Shown here piece by piece: positions 18,465 to 27,242 of a DNA stretch of 58,296 bases. The position numbers and the translations under genes are program-made. The first letter of the stretch is position 1. Each line of letters begins with the position of its first letter. The stretch covers positions 4,322-62,617 of the forward strand of contig NZ_QWFA01000008.1 of NCBI RefSeq assembly GCF_003501885.1, written 5' to 3'. The stretch comes from Streptomyces globisporus. Its GTDB lineage: Bacteria; Actinomycetota; Actinomycetes; Streptomycetales; Streptomycetaceae. The notes under the pieces are model-generated. The model searched no databases. It saw nothing but the letters and a program-made list of their open reading frames with translations, and was not told the DNA's origin.

Positions 18465-20036
18465 TCAGCCCTCGCCCAGGAGCTTGCCGTCCGAGGTCTC
18501 GAACTGCTGCTTGAAGGCGGCGATCGCGTCGGCGATCGACTGCAGCGTGTCGTCGGACATCTTCGCGCCCTCGGCGATGCTGGTGAGGAGGTCCTTGCGC
18601 TCACGGCGCAGGTACTCCAGCAGCTCGGACTCGAAGCGACGGATGTCCTCGACCGGGACGTCGTCCATCTTGCCGGTGGTGCCGGCCCAGACGGAGACGA
18701 CCTGCTCCTCGACCGGGAACGGGGCGTACTGCGGCTGCTTCAGCAGCTCGACCATGCGCTTACCGCGCTCCAGCGATGCCTTCGAGGCCGCGTCCAGGTC
18801 GGAACCGAAGGCGGCGAACGCCTCCAGCTCGCGGTACTGGGCGAGGTCCACACGGAGGCGGCCGGACACCTGGCGCATGGCCTTGTGCTGGGCGGAGCCA
18901 CCGACTCGGGAGACCGAGATACCGACGTTGAGCGCCGGACGCTGACCCGCGTTGAACAGGTCGGACTCCAGGAAGCACTGGCCGTCGGTGATGGAGATGA
19001 CGTTGGTCGGGATGAACGCCGACACGTCGTTCGCCTTGGTCTCGACGATCGGGAGGCCCGTCATCGAACCGGCGCCCAGCTCGTCGGAGAGCTTCGCGCA
19101 GCGCTCCAGCAGACGGGAGTGCAGGTAGAAGACGTCACCCGGGTAGGCCTCGCGGCCCGGCGGGCGGCGCAGCAGCAGGGACACGGCGCGGTAGGCGTCG
19201 GCCTGCTTCGAGAGGTCGTCGAAGATGATCAGGACGTGCTTGCCCTGGTACATCCAGTGCTGGCCGATGGCCGAACCGGTGTACGGCGCCAGGTACTTGA
19301 AGCCGGCCGGGTCGGACGCCGGGGCGGCGACGATGGTCGTGTACTCCAGCGCACCGGCCTCTTCGAGCGCACCACGCACGGAGGCGATGGTGGAACCCTT
19401 CTGACCGATGGCGACGTAGATGCAGCGGACCTGCTTGTTCACGTCGCCCGAGCGCCAGTTGTCGCGCTGGTTGATGATCGTGTCGACGGCCAGCGCGGTC
19501 TTACCCGTCTGACGGTCGCCGATGATCAGCTGACGCTGGCCGCGGCCGATCGGCACCATGGCGTCGACGGCCTTGTAGCCGGTCTGCATCGGCTCGTGCA
19601 CCGACTTGCGGACCATGACGCCAGGGGCCTGCAGCTCGAGGGCGCGGCGGCTGTCGGTCTCGATCTCGCCGAGACCGTCGATCGGGTTGCCGAGCGGGTC
19701 GACGACGCGGCCGAGGTAGCCCTCGCCGACGCCGACGGAGAGCACCTCACCGGTGCGCTGCACCGGCTGGCCCTCCTCGATTCCGCTGAACTCGCCGAGG
19801 ACGATCGCACCGATCTCGCGCTCCTCGAGGTTGAGGGCGAGACCGAGGGTGCCGTCCTCGAACTTCAGCAGCTCGTTCGCCATGGCGGAGGGCAGACCCT
19901 CCACCTTCGCGATGCCGTCGCCGGCAACGCTGACCGTACCGACCTCCTCGCGCGAGGCCGCGTCCGGCTGGTACGACTGGACAAAGTTATCCAGTGCGTC
20001 CCGGATCTCCTCCGGCCGGATCGTGAGCTCCGCCAT
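18465..20036 (-). CDS. atpA: F1Fo ATP synthase alpha subunit
   Basis: Non-catalytic nucleotide-binding F1 subunit, 523 residues. The P-loop is GDRQTGKTA and the arginine-finger region lies in [13 protein letters not shown]. The start was placed at [11 protein letters not shown] (20036), the conserved N-terminus, with AGGGAA upstream; the longer open frame to 20123 runs through the leader hairpins and is rejected. It follows atpH after an unusually long 128-bp gap for this operon, which holds two hairpins. Confidence 0.96.
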   Translation of the reverse strand: MAELTIRPEEIRDALDNFVQSYQPDAASREEVGTVSVAGDGIAKVEGLPSAMANELLKFEDGTLGLALNLEEREIGAIVLGEFSGIEEGQPVQRTGEVLSVGVGEGYLGRVVDPLGNPIDGLGEIETDSRRALELQAPGVMVRKSVHEPMQTGYKAVDAMVPIGRGQRQLIIGDRQTGKTALAVDTIINQRDNWRSGDVNKQVRCIYVAIGQKGSTIASVRGALEEAGALEYTTIVAAPASDPAGFKYLAPYTGSAIGQHWMYQGKHVLIIFDDLSKQADAYRAVSLLLRRPPGREAYPGDVFYLHSRLLERCAKLSDELGAGSMTGLPIVETKANDVSAFIPTNVISITDGQCFLESDLFNAGQRPALNVGISVSRVGGSAQHKAMRQVSGRLRVDLAQYRELEAFAAFGSDLDAASKASLERGKRMVELLKQPQYAPFPVEEQVVSVWAGTTGKMDDVPVEDIRRFESELLEYLRRERKDLLTSIAEGAKMSDDTLQSIADAIAAFKQQFETSDGKLLGEG

Positions 20037-20083
20037 CTGGGTTCCCTGCTCTCCTTGTTGGGCCCGAAGTTTCTTAAGGGGGT

Positions 20084-20138
20084 CTGGGGGCCGACCCCCA
20101 GGAATCTTCTGCAATTTCTGCACGGCCCAACCGGGCCG
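20084..20138 (-). promoter_or_regulatory. Two hairpins between atpH and atpA
   Basis: CGGCCC-AACC-GGGCCG (20123-20138) and CTGGGGG-CCGA-CCCCCAG (20084-20101) lie in the 128-bp gap. They could be mRNA processing or stability elements that set alpha-subunit mRNA apart from the upstream Fo genes; this is inference. Confidence 0.5.
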
Positions 20139-20164
20139 CTGGTCTTGCTAGGTCTTGCTCTGTC

Positions 20165-20980
20165 TCAGCCGGCCATGCGGCGGGTCGCCTCGTCGAGGCG
20201 CTCCGCGACGGTGCCGTTGATGATCTCGTCACCGACACGCACCGAGACTCCGCCGAGGACCGAGGGGTCCACGTCCAGGTTCAGGTGCATCTCGCGGCCG
20301 TAGAGCTTCGCCAGAGCGGCGCCGAGGCGCTGCTTCTGCCGGTCGCTGAGCGGCACCGCCGAGGTGACGACGGCGACCATGCGGTCCCGGCGCTCCGCGG
20401 CGAGCTTGGACAGCGAGTCCAGCCCTGCTTCCAGGCTACGTCCACGCGGGTGGGTCACGAGGCGGACGATGATCCGCTCGGTGACCGGCTGCGCCTTGCC
20501 GCCGAGCAGGCTGCGCAGCAGCTCGCCCTTGGCGGACGCCGCGGCCGTACGGCTGGTCAGCGCGGAACGCAGCTCCGTGTTAGAGCCGACGATCCGGCCG
20601 AACCGGAACAGCTCGTCCTCGACGTCGTCGAGGCTGCCGCCGCGCTGGGCCGCGGTGAGGTCGGCGGTGTTCGCCAGCTCCTCGACCGAGTCCACCAGGT
20701 CACGGGACTGCGACCAGCGGGACCGGACGAGTCCGGAGACCAGGTCGACGGTCTCGCCGCCGACCTGTCCGCTGAGCAGACGCGCGGCCAGCTCGGCCTT
20801 GCTCTCGCCGCTCTGGGCCGGGTCGGTGAGAACCCGGCGCAGGGATACTTCGCGGTCGAGCAGCGAGGTGACCGAGGCCAGCTCCTCGGCGAGCTTCGCC
20901 GCGTCGACCGACGTGTTGTCGGTCAGCGCGTCGAGACGCTCGCGAGCGGCAGCCAGTGCTTCGCGGCTCGCGCCGTTCAT
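20165..20980 (-). CDS. atpH: F1Fo ATP synthase delta subunit
   Basis: Joins F1 to the peripheral stalk. It has 271 residues, longer than the ~177 of E. coli and typical of actinobacteria, which carry an N-terminal extension. The C-terminal part shows the conserved VVTSAVPLSDRQKQRL and the closing MHLNLDVDPSVLGGVSVRVGD signatures (given in part). Its ATG overlaps the stop of atpF by four bases (ATGA), so it is coupled to the b subunit, its structural partner. Confidence 0.94.
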   Translation of the reverse strand: MNGASREALAAARERLDALTDNTSVDAAKLAEELASVTSLLDREVSLRRVLTDPAQSGESKAELAARLLSGQVGGETVDLVSGLVRSRWSQSRDLVDSVEELANTADLTAAQRGGSLDDVEDELFRFGRIVGSNTELRSALTSRTAAASAKGELLRSLLGGKAQPVTERIIVRLVTHPRGRSLEAGLDSLSKLAAERRDRMVAVVTSAVPLSDRQKQRLGAALAKLYGREMHLNLDVDPSVLGGVSVRVGDEIINGTVAERLDEATRRMAG

Positions 20981-21513
20981 CGGGCCGCCTCGGCCTTCGC
21001 CTCGAGCTCGTCGAGGAACCGGTCGACGGTGCCGCTCTGCCGGGCGTGGTCCTGGAGGGACTCGCCGACGAGCTTGCCGGCCAGGTCGGTGGCGAGCTTG
21101 CCCACGTCCTGACGCAGCGCCGAGGCGGCGGCCTTGCGGTCGGCCTCGATCTGGGTGTGGCCGGCGGCGATGATCTCCTCGCGCTGGCGCTGACCCTCCG
21201 CCTTCATCTCCTGGATGATGACGGCGCCCTGCTCCTGCGCCTCCTGGCGCAGACGCGCGGCCTCGTGGCGGGCCTCGGCGAGCTGGGCCTTGTACTGCTC
21301 AAGAACGCTCTGCGCCTCGGTCTGAGCCGCTTCTGCCTTCTCGATGCCACCTTCGATCGCCTCGCGACGCTCGTCCAGGGCCTTGTTGATGGCCGGGAGG
21401 AGCTTCTTGTAGAAGACGAAGAAGACAATGCTGAAGCAGATCAGACCGATGACGATCTCGGGCCAGACCGGCAGCAGCGGTGACTGCGGCTCCTCGGCTG
21501 CCAAGTGCAACAT
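20977..21513 (-). CDS. atpF: F1Fo ATP synthase b subunit
   Basis: Peripheral stalk subunit, 178 residues. It has one N-terminal transmembrane helix (EIVIGLICFSIVFFVFYKKL) followed by a long charged helix rich in Glu, Ala, Arg and Gln that dimerises and binds delta. AAAGG lies six bases upstream of the ATG. It overlaps atpH by four bases and follows atpE by 41 bp. Confidence 0.95.
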   Translation of the reverse strand: MLHLAAEEPQSPLLPVWPEIVIGLICFSIVFFVFYKKLLPAINKALDERREAIEGGIEKAEAAQTEAQSVLEQYKAQLAEARHEAARLRQEAQEQGAVIIQEMKAEGQRQREEIIAAGHTQIEADRKAAASALRQDVGKLATDLAGKLVGESLQDHARQSGTVDRFLDELEAKAEAAR

Positions 21514-21554
21514 GGTGGACCTTTCGTCGAAAACGTATCGTCAGGTCGCCAGGA

Positions 21555-21839
<285 letters not shown>

Positions 21840-21872
21840 CTAGGGGGTGTCCGGGTGGTGGCCCGGGTGTCC

Positions 21873-22688
21873 TCAGTGCGCTTCTTCGAGCGCCTGGGAC
21901 AAGTACGTGGCGGTCAGCACGGTGAACACGTAGGCCTGAAGCGCCTGGATGAACATCTCGAAGACGGTCAGGGCCAGGGTCACGGCGAACGACGCGGTGG
22001 CGTAGACGGTGCCGAGCACGGTGCCGAGCATGTACCAGGTCGCGATCGTGAAGACCAGGATCAGGATGTGGCCGGCGAACATGTTCGCGAAGAGTCGGAC
22101 CGCCAGCGTGAAGGGGCGCACGAAGATGTTCGAGACGAACTCGATCGGCGTCAGGATCACGTAGATCGGCTTGGGCAGGCCGCTGGGTACGCACAGGTTG
22201 CGGATACCGCCGACGAAGCCGTTGTTCCGGAAGGTCACCGTCATGTAGACGGCCCAGACGAGCAGGGCCAGTCCGACCGGGTACGCGATGAGCGAGCTCA
22301 CCGGGAACTGTGCGATCGGGATGATCGCCCAGAGGTTCAGCATCCAGACGAAGAAGAACAGGGACACCAGCAGCGGGACGAAGGGCTCGCCCTTCTTGCC
22401 GATGATCTCCTTGGCGATGCCCCGGTGCACGAAGTCGTAGAGCGCCTCGGCGATCATCTGGAGCTTGCCCGGGATGACCTTGGGCTTGGAGAAGCCGGCC
22501 CAGAACAGAGCCAGGATGGCGAAGGTCCCGATGATCGCGAGCAGCATCGGCTTGTTGAACTCGACCGGCCCGATGGTGAAGATCGGGTCGAAGATGAACG
22601 ACCACGCGCTCGGGGCTGGGAATCCGCACGAGCCCTGGAACAGGTGGCAGTCAACCTCGAAGGCGAGCGTCTGGGCGTCAGCAGTCAC
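21873..22688 (-). CDS. atpB: F1Fo ATP synthase a subunit
   Basis: Proton channel subunit, 271 residues, with five to six membrane helices. The essential Arg is R198 in LAVRLFANMFAGH. GTG at 22688 was chosen as the start because AAGGAG lies six bases upstream and the protein then begins MTADAQTLAFEV, like its relatives; the upstream ATG at 22706 would contain the ribosome site inside the gene. It is 218 bp downstream of atpI. Confidence 0.94.
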   Translation of the reverse strand: MTADAQTLAFEVDCHLFQGSCGFPAPSAWSFIFDPIFTIGPVEFNKPMLLAIIGTFAILALFWAGFSKPKVIPGKLQMIAEALYDFVHRGIAKEIIGKKGEPFVPLLVSLFFFVWMLNLWAIIPIAQFPVSSLIAYPVGLALLVWAVYMTVTFRNNGFVGGIRNLCVPSGLPKPIYVILTPIEFVSNIFVRPFTLAVRLFANMFAGHILILVFTIATWYMLGTVLGTVYATASFAVTLALTVFEMFIQALQAYVFTVLTATYLSQALEEAH

Positions 22689-22906
22689 CAGGAGCTCCTT
22701 CTGCATGGCGCATGGATACGGCTACCTCGTTGTATCGGAGCGGCTGGCAGCCGCAGGTCGGCACCGGACTGGTTCTTACGGTGAGGAGGCGGCGGCCGGG
22801 CCCGAAGCCTCGCGATGTATCAGGCGACAGCCGTGTTGTCCGCGCCCGCAGTACCGCAACCGAGACCGGACGATAGCAGCATGTCGAACAGGGCTTTATC
22901 CCGGCC

Positions 22907-23347
22907 CTACTGGTCATGCTTCCCCTCGGTTCCGCCCGGGGTCTTCCCGCTCTCCCCGTCGGGATCGACGTACAGGGTCTTGCTCCTGGCGTGCAGCACG
23001 GTCTGCGTGACGATCCACGTGATCACCGAGACGACCAGCGTGAGGGCGAAGGCCTGGAGGTCGAAGAGAGAGGTGTTCCTGATGGCCATGATCAGGCCGA
23101 GCAGGAGGACGAGCTGCACCGAGTAGACCAGCAGCCCCATGCCCTGGAAGAGGTGCGGCATCGACTTGGCGACCCACTGCAGCGCCAGCTGTCCGAGGGC
23201 CATGAAGAGGATGACCACCACGCAGCCCACGACGGCGCCGATCGCCCCCTTGCCGCCGACGACGAGCCCGCCGACGAGCGTGGCGATGGCTCCCACCGCG
23301 GCGGTGGGGGTGGCGATGCGCAGTACTTCGCGCATGTCGGACTGCAT
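22907..23347 (-). CDS. atpI: AtpI-like membrane protein of the atp operon
   Basis: About 146 residues with four hydrophobic segments (AVGAIATLVGGLVVGG, AVVGCVVVILFMALG, LLVYSVQLVLLLGLIMA, LTLVVSVITWIVTQ). First gene of the operon. AtpI proteins help c-ring assembly or ion supply. The start at MQSDMREVL (23347) has GGAG eight bases upstream; longer starts at 23392 and 23470 lack ribosome sites, and the latter lies in the promoter. The Rex-type operator and a promoter lie about 130-175 bp upstream. Confidence 0.8.
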   Translation of the reverse strand: MQSDMREVLRIATPTAAVGAIATLVGGLVVGGKGAIGAVVGCVVVILFMALGQLALQWVAKSMPHLFQGMGLLVYSVQLVLLLGLIMAIRNTSLFDLQAFALTLVVSVITWIVTQTVLHARSKTLYVDPDGESGKTPGGTEGKHDQ

Positions 23348-23476
23348 GGCGGCAGCTCCACTGGTCTGAGAGGAGGAATGGGGCGTCGTCATGGACGAGC
23401 GTAGGCCCGGTCCGCGAGGCGGATTACCAGGCCAATGGACCGTCTCACTAGGGTCCTTCGGCTCCGTCACCGGGTC

Positions 23477-23521
23477 TCGTGAACGGTATCACAAACTATT
23501 TGATGAGGTCTTTACCTGGAA
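23477..23521 (-). promoter_or_regulatory. atp operon promoter with Rex-type operator
   Basis: TCGTGAACGGTATCACAA (23477-23494) closely matches the Streptomyces Rex operator consensus TTGTGAA-N4-TTCACAA. On the minus strand a -35 TTCCAG (23521-23516) and a -10 TAGTTT (23498-23493) are 17 bp apart, and the operator overlaps the -10, placed to block initiation. Rex releases DNA when NADH rises, which would induce ATP synthase under respiratory limitation. Confidence 0.75.
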
Positions 23522-23615
23522 AGTGTGCCAACTGTCACACATGAGAGTTAACCCGCGCGTGTGTGCACGACAAGCCGTCGCAATGTCTGCTAATGCGCCG
23601 TGACTTCCGTATTCG

Positions 23616-25001
23616 TCAACGGGAGGAGTCGACGGATCGGCGATCGGAGAACCGCGAACGAGCGCCGATCGCGGTAGCGCCGTTGACGCCGGACACCCCG
23701 ACCGCCACGGGGGCCCGTTCGACGCCCTCCTCGCCCATCTGAGCGCCCCCCGCGCCCTGTTGGGCCCCGGAGGCCAGGGGCACCGGCTTCTCGCCGCAGG
23801 AAGGCGCGGGGGAGGAATCCTGCCCGGTGGCGCCGTGGCGGTAGCGCGGCGGGACGAAGCGGTTGGCCCAGTGCGGGGTACGCGGAGTGAAGCGCGGCAG
23901 CAGCAACAGGATCAGCCCGACCGCGCTCGCCCCCACGATCACGAAGACGATCCACATCGAGGCCGAGTGCACGGAGTAGCTGACCGTGCCGAAGGCGATC
24001 AGGGCCGACCAGAAGTACATGATCAGCACGGCCCGGCTGTGCGAGTGCCCGATCTCCAGCAGCCGGTGGTGGAGGTGGCCCCGGTCGGCGGCGAACGGCG
24101 ACTGCCCGTTCCAGGTGCGGCGGACGATGGCCAGGATCAGGTCCGCGGCCGGGATCGCAATGATCGTCAGCGGCAGCAGCAGCGGGATGAAGACCGGGAA
24201 CATCGCGTGGGTCGCCCCGCGCTCACTGCCCTCGAAGAAGATCCGCATGTTGTCCGGGTCGACCTGGCCCGTGATCGAGATCGCGCCGGCCGCCAGCACC
24301 AGCCCGATCAGCATCGAGCCCGAGTCGCCCATGAAGATCCGCGCCGGGTGCATGTTGTGCGGCAGGAAGCCGAGGCACATCCCCATCAGGATCGCCGCGA
24401 AGAGCGTCGCGGGGGCCGCCGCCTCGATCCCGTACCCCATCCAGAGGCGGTAGGCGTAGAGGAAGAACGCCGCCGACGCGATGCACACCATGCCCGCCGC
24501 GAGCCCGTCCAGGCCGTCGACGAAGTTCACCGCGTTGATCGTGATGACGACCAGCGCCACCGTGAGCAGGGTGCCCTGCCACTGGGTGAGGGCGACCGTG
24601 CCGACGCCGGGAATCGGCAGCCACAGGATCGTGAGCCCCTGGATGACCATGACGGCGGCGGCGATCATCTGGCCGCCGAGCTTGATCAGGGCGTCGATCT
24701 CGAACTTGTCGTCGAGCACGCCGATGAGCCAGATCAGAGCGGCTCCGGAGAGCAACGCCCGTGGCTCGTTGGAGAGTTCGAAGACACCCTGCAGATTGAA
24801 CAGGTGGTCGGCGACGATCAGCCCCGCACACAGCCCGCCGAACATGGCGATCCCACCGAGCCGGGGTGTCGGCTCCCGGTGGACGTCGCGCGCGCGGATC
24901 GCGGGCATCGCCCCGATCGCGATGGCGAACTTACGCACCGGTCCGGTCAGCAGATAGGTCACCGCTGCCGTGACACAGAGCGTCAGCAGGTAATCACGCA
25001 C
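23616..25001 (-). CDS. WecA/TagO-like polyprenyl-phosphate GlcNAc-1-phosphate transferase
   Basis: A 461-residue polytopic membrane enzyme of the MraY/WecA superfamily that loads a sugar-1-phosphate onto undecaprenyl phosphate for cell-wall glycopolymers. Superfamily motifs are present: GVLDDKFEID, NAVNFVDGLDGLAAG, FMGDSGSMLIG and the WecA-type RGHLHHRLL loop. About ten to eleven helices are followed by a ~75-residue hydrophilic tail (low complexity, Gly/Ala rich). GTG at 25001 gives the start MRDYLLTLCV expected for the family; an ATG at 25040 is possible. It is minus-strand, 96 bp after the SHMT-like gene and ahead of the atp promoter. Confidence 0.85.
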   Translation of the reverse strand: MRDYLLTLCVTAAVTYLLTGPVRKFAIAIGAMPAIRARDVHREPTPRLGGIAMFGGLCAGLIVADHLFNLQGVFELSNEPRALLSGAALIWLIGVLDDKFEIDALIKLGGQMIAAAVMVIQGLTILWLPIPGVGTVALTQWQGTLLTVALVVITINAVNFVDGLDGLAAGMVCIASAAFFLYAYRLWMGYGIEAAAPATLFAAILMGMCLGFLPHNMHPARIFMGDSGSMLIGLVLAAGAISITGQVDPDNMRIFFEGSERGATHAMFPVFIPLLLPLTIIAIPAADLILAIVRRTWNGQSPFAADRGHLHHRLLEIGHSHSRAVLIMYFWSALIAFGTVSYSVHSASMWIVFVIVGASAVGLILLLLPRFTPRTPHWANRFVPPRYRHGATGQDSSPAPSCGEKPVPLASGAQQGAGGAQMGEEGVERAPVAVGVSGVNGATAIGARSRFSDRRSVDSSR

Positions 25002-25097
25002 GGGCTGCCCCACAGGTTTCGCCGGCCATCTCAGCCCCACACCCTAGTCTCTGATACAAGGACTCAACGGTACGGGTGATGGTTCCATGCGCCTCGC

Positions 25098-26387
25098 CTA
25101 CCCCGGATAGGGAGGATTCCGCTCCGCCAGCGCCCGGACCTCCGCCGCGATCGGACTCACGTCGCCCGGCTCCCGTACGGCCGCTCCGAACAGGGCCGCG
25201 ATACGGGCCATGTCCCCGTCGTCCATGCCCTGCGTGGTGACGGCGGCGGTGCCGAGCCGGATGCCCCGGGCGTCCCCGTACGGCAGGGCGCACGTGTCGA
25301 GGACCATACCGGCCGCAGCCAGGCGCTCACGGGCGGTGCGGCCGTCGACACCGAGCGGGGCCGGGTCCGCGACGACGATGTGGGTGTCCGTTCCGCCCGT
25401 CGTCACCTCGAAGCCCTCCGCCTCCAGACCGGCGGCGAGGACCCGGGCGTGGGCGACGACCTGGTGGGCGTAGAGCGTGTACGCGGGGGTGGCCGCCTCC
25501 CCGAACGCGACCGCCTTCGCCGCCACCGTGTGCATCTGCGCCCCGCCCTGGGTGAACGGGAAGACCGCCCGGTCGATCCGCTCGGCGAGATCGGCGCCGC
25601 ACAGGATCATGCCGCCGCGCGGACCGCGCAGCACCTTGTGCGTGGTGGCGCAGACCACGTCGGCGTACGGGACCGGGTTCGGCGCCGCTCCCCCGGCGAT
25701 CAGCCCCATCGGGTGGGCGGCGTCCACGATCAGATACGCCCCGACCTCGTCGGCGATCTCCCGGAACAGCGCGTAGTCGGGGTGTCGGGGATAGGAGATG
25801 GAACCGCAGACGATGGCCTTGGGGCGGCGGGCGCGGGCCAGGGCGCGGAGCCGGGTGTGGTCGATGAGCCCGGTGTCGGGTTCGACCCCGTAGCCGACGA
25901 AGTCGAACCAGCGGCCGGAGAAGTTGCCCGGCGCCCCGTGGGTGAGGTGGCCCCCGAACGGGAGTCCCATCGCGAGGACCGTGTCGCCGGGGCGCAGCAG
26001 CGCGGCGTAGGCGGCGAGGACGGCGGAGGAGCCGGAATGCGGCTGGACGTTGGCGTGTTCGGCGCCGAAGAGGGCGGTGGCCCGGCGTACGGCGATGCGT
26101 TCGGCGGCGTCCGCCTGCTCGCAGCCCCCGTGGTGGCGGGCGCCCGGATACCCCTCGGCGTACTTGTTGGCGAGCGGGGAGCCGAGGGCGGCCAGGACCG
26201 CGGGCGAGGTGAAGTTCTCGGCGGCGATCAGCTGGAGGGTGCCCGCCTGCCGGTCCCGCTCCGCGAGCAGGATCCCGGCGATCTCCGGGTCCTGGCCCAG
26301 CAGCGTGCCGAAGTCCTGGGGCAGGGCGTCGGGGCGGTGGGGCGCGGGCGGCACGGCCGCGGGTGCGGCGGGTGAGGTGACCGGCAT
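25098..26387 (-). CDS. SHMT-family PLP enzyme with altered active-site tyrosines
   Basis: A 429-residue fold-type I PLP enzyme related to serine hydroxymethyltransferase. The PLP Lys is K251 (ATTHKVLRGPRGG), and substrate-site motifs IAAENFTSP, NVQPHSGS and GGHLTHGAP are kept. The usual RYYGGCE reads RHHGGCE (His85-His86), so the catalytic Tyr65 equivalent of E. coli GlyA is His, and FPGGQGGPLMH reads FPFTQGGAQMH. It may therefore act on another beta-hydroxy amino acid or have altered chemistry. The ATG at 26387 has GGAG seven bases upstream. The riboswitch-controlled glyA at 44.5 kb keeps the Tyr pair. Confidence 0.8.
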   Translation of the reverse strand: MPVTSPAAPAAVPPAPHRPDALPQDFGTLLGQDPEIAGILLAERDRQAGTLQLIAAENFTSPAVLAALGSPLANKYAEGYPGARHHGGCEQADAAERIAVRRATALFGAEHANVQPHSGSSAVLAAYAALLRPGDTVLAMGLPFGGHLTHGAPGNFSGRWFDFVGYGVEPDTGLIDHTRLRALARARRPKAIVCGSISYPRHPDYALFREIADEVGAYLIVDAAHPMGLIAGGAAPNPVPYADVVCATTHKVLRGPRGGMILCGADLAERIDRAVFPFTQGGAQMHTVAAKAVAFGEAATPAYTLYAHQVVAHARVLAAGLEAEGFEVTTGGTDTHIVVADPAPLGVDGRTARERLAAAGMVLDTCALPYGDARGIRLGTAAVTTQGMDDGDMARIAALFGAAVREPGDVSPIAAEVRALAERNPPYPG

Positions 26388-26486
26388 GGGACGGCTCCGG
26401 GCCTGGAGGTGGATGCGCCGGCGTGGGGTGCCGGTGTCAGCACCAACGTACGCCGGGGCTGGGCTCCGTGCCCGCTGTCGGAGGGT

Positions 26487-26518
26487 GCCGTACGCCGGTC
26501 GGCGCACCGGCGTACGGC
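26487..26518. repeat. 13-bp-stem hairpin within a cluster of GTACGCCGG repeats
   Basis: GCCGTACGCCGGT (26487-26499) pairs perfectly with ACCGGCGTACGGC (26506-26518) around six bases. Further copies of the CGTACGCCGG core lie near 26448, 26550, 26573 and 26614. The cluster fills the gap between the phosphatase-like and SHMT-like genes and may act as terminator of the former. Confidence 0.65.
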
Positions 26519-26600
26519 GCGGGATGCGCGGGCCGTCCGGTGGGGCCGCGTACGCACGGCTGTCGGCTCACCTGCGTACGCCGGTGCGCGTCCGCGTCCG

Positions 26601-27242
26601 TCAGTGCGGGGCGTGTACGCCGGTGAGCGCGGTGACGACCGGATCGAGGGCCTGGTTGATCTCGTCGCCGATCGAGCGGAAGAAGGTGATGGGCGCGCCG
26701 TAGGGGTCGTAGACCTCGTCCGCCTCGGCGGTCGGGGCCAGCAGCCAGCCGCGCAGCGCGGCGGCGGCGCGCACCAGGGCGCGGGCGCGCTCGACGACGC
26801 CCTCGTCGCGCGGGTCGGGCAGGGTGGCCGGGTCTATCGCCCGGACCAGCCGGGTGAACTCCTTGAGCGTGAAGGTGCGCAGGCCCGCGGAGTGGCCCAT
26901 GGAGATGACCTGGGCGCGGTGGTCGCGGGTGGCGGTGAGGACCAGGTCGGCGCGGATGACGTGCTCGTCGAGCAGTTCGCGGCCGACGAAGCCGCTGGCG
27001 TCCGCGCCGAAGTCGGCGAGGACGACCTCGGCGTTGGCCTCCATGGGGGCGCCCTCATGGCCCCAGGTGCCGGCGCTCTCCACGATCAGGCCGCCGCTGA
27101 GCGGGTCGCCGAGGCGGTCCACCAGGGCATGGCGGGTCAGCCGCTCGGTGATGGGCGAGCGGCAGACGTTGCCGGTGCTGACGTGGAGGATGCGGAAGGT
27201 GTCGGTCCGCCCCGCTATGCCACGCCCCTCGGGGGCGGTCAA
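26601..27242 (-). CDS. Low-molecular-weight protein-tyrosine-phosphatase-like protein lacking the nucleophilic Cys
   Basis: A 213-residue protein with the LMW-PTP fold. The P-loop that should read C-X5-R is S22-TGNVC-R28: the nucleophile position is serine, while C27, R28 and the general-acid motif DPYG are kept. As far as I recall, relatives in Streptomyces share this HVSTGNVCRSP sequence. TTG at 27242 was chosen as start because it overlaps the sua5 stop (TTGA) and has GAGG eight bases upstream; no ATG fits before the fold. It is translationally coupled to sua5. Hydrolysis of phosphotyrosine is doubtful; a phospho-binding role is one alternative. Confidence 0.75.
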   Translation of the reverse strand: MTAPEGRGIAGRTDTFRILHVSTGNVCRSPITERLTRHALVDRLGDPLSGGLIVESAGTWGHEGAPMEANAEVVLADFGADASGFVGRELLDEHVIRADLVLTATRDHRAQVISMGHSAGLRTFTLKEFTRLVRAIDPATLPDPRDEGVVERARALVRAAAALRGWLLAPTAEADEVYDPYGAPITFFRSIGDEINQALDPVVTALTGVHAPH

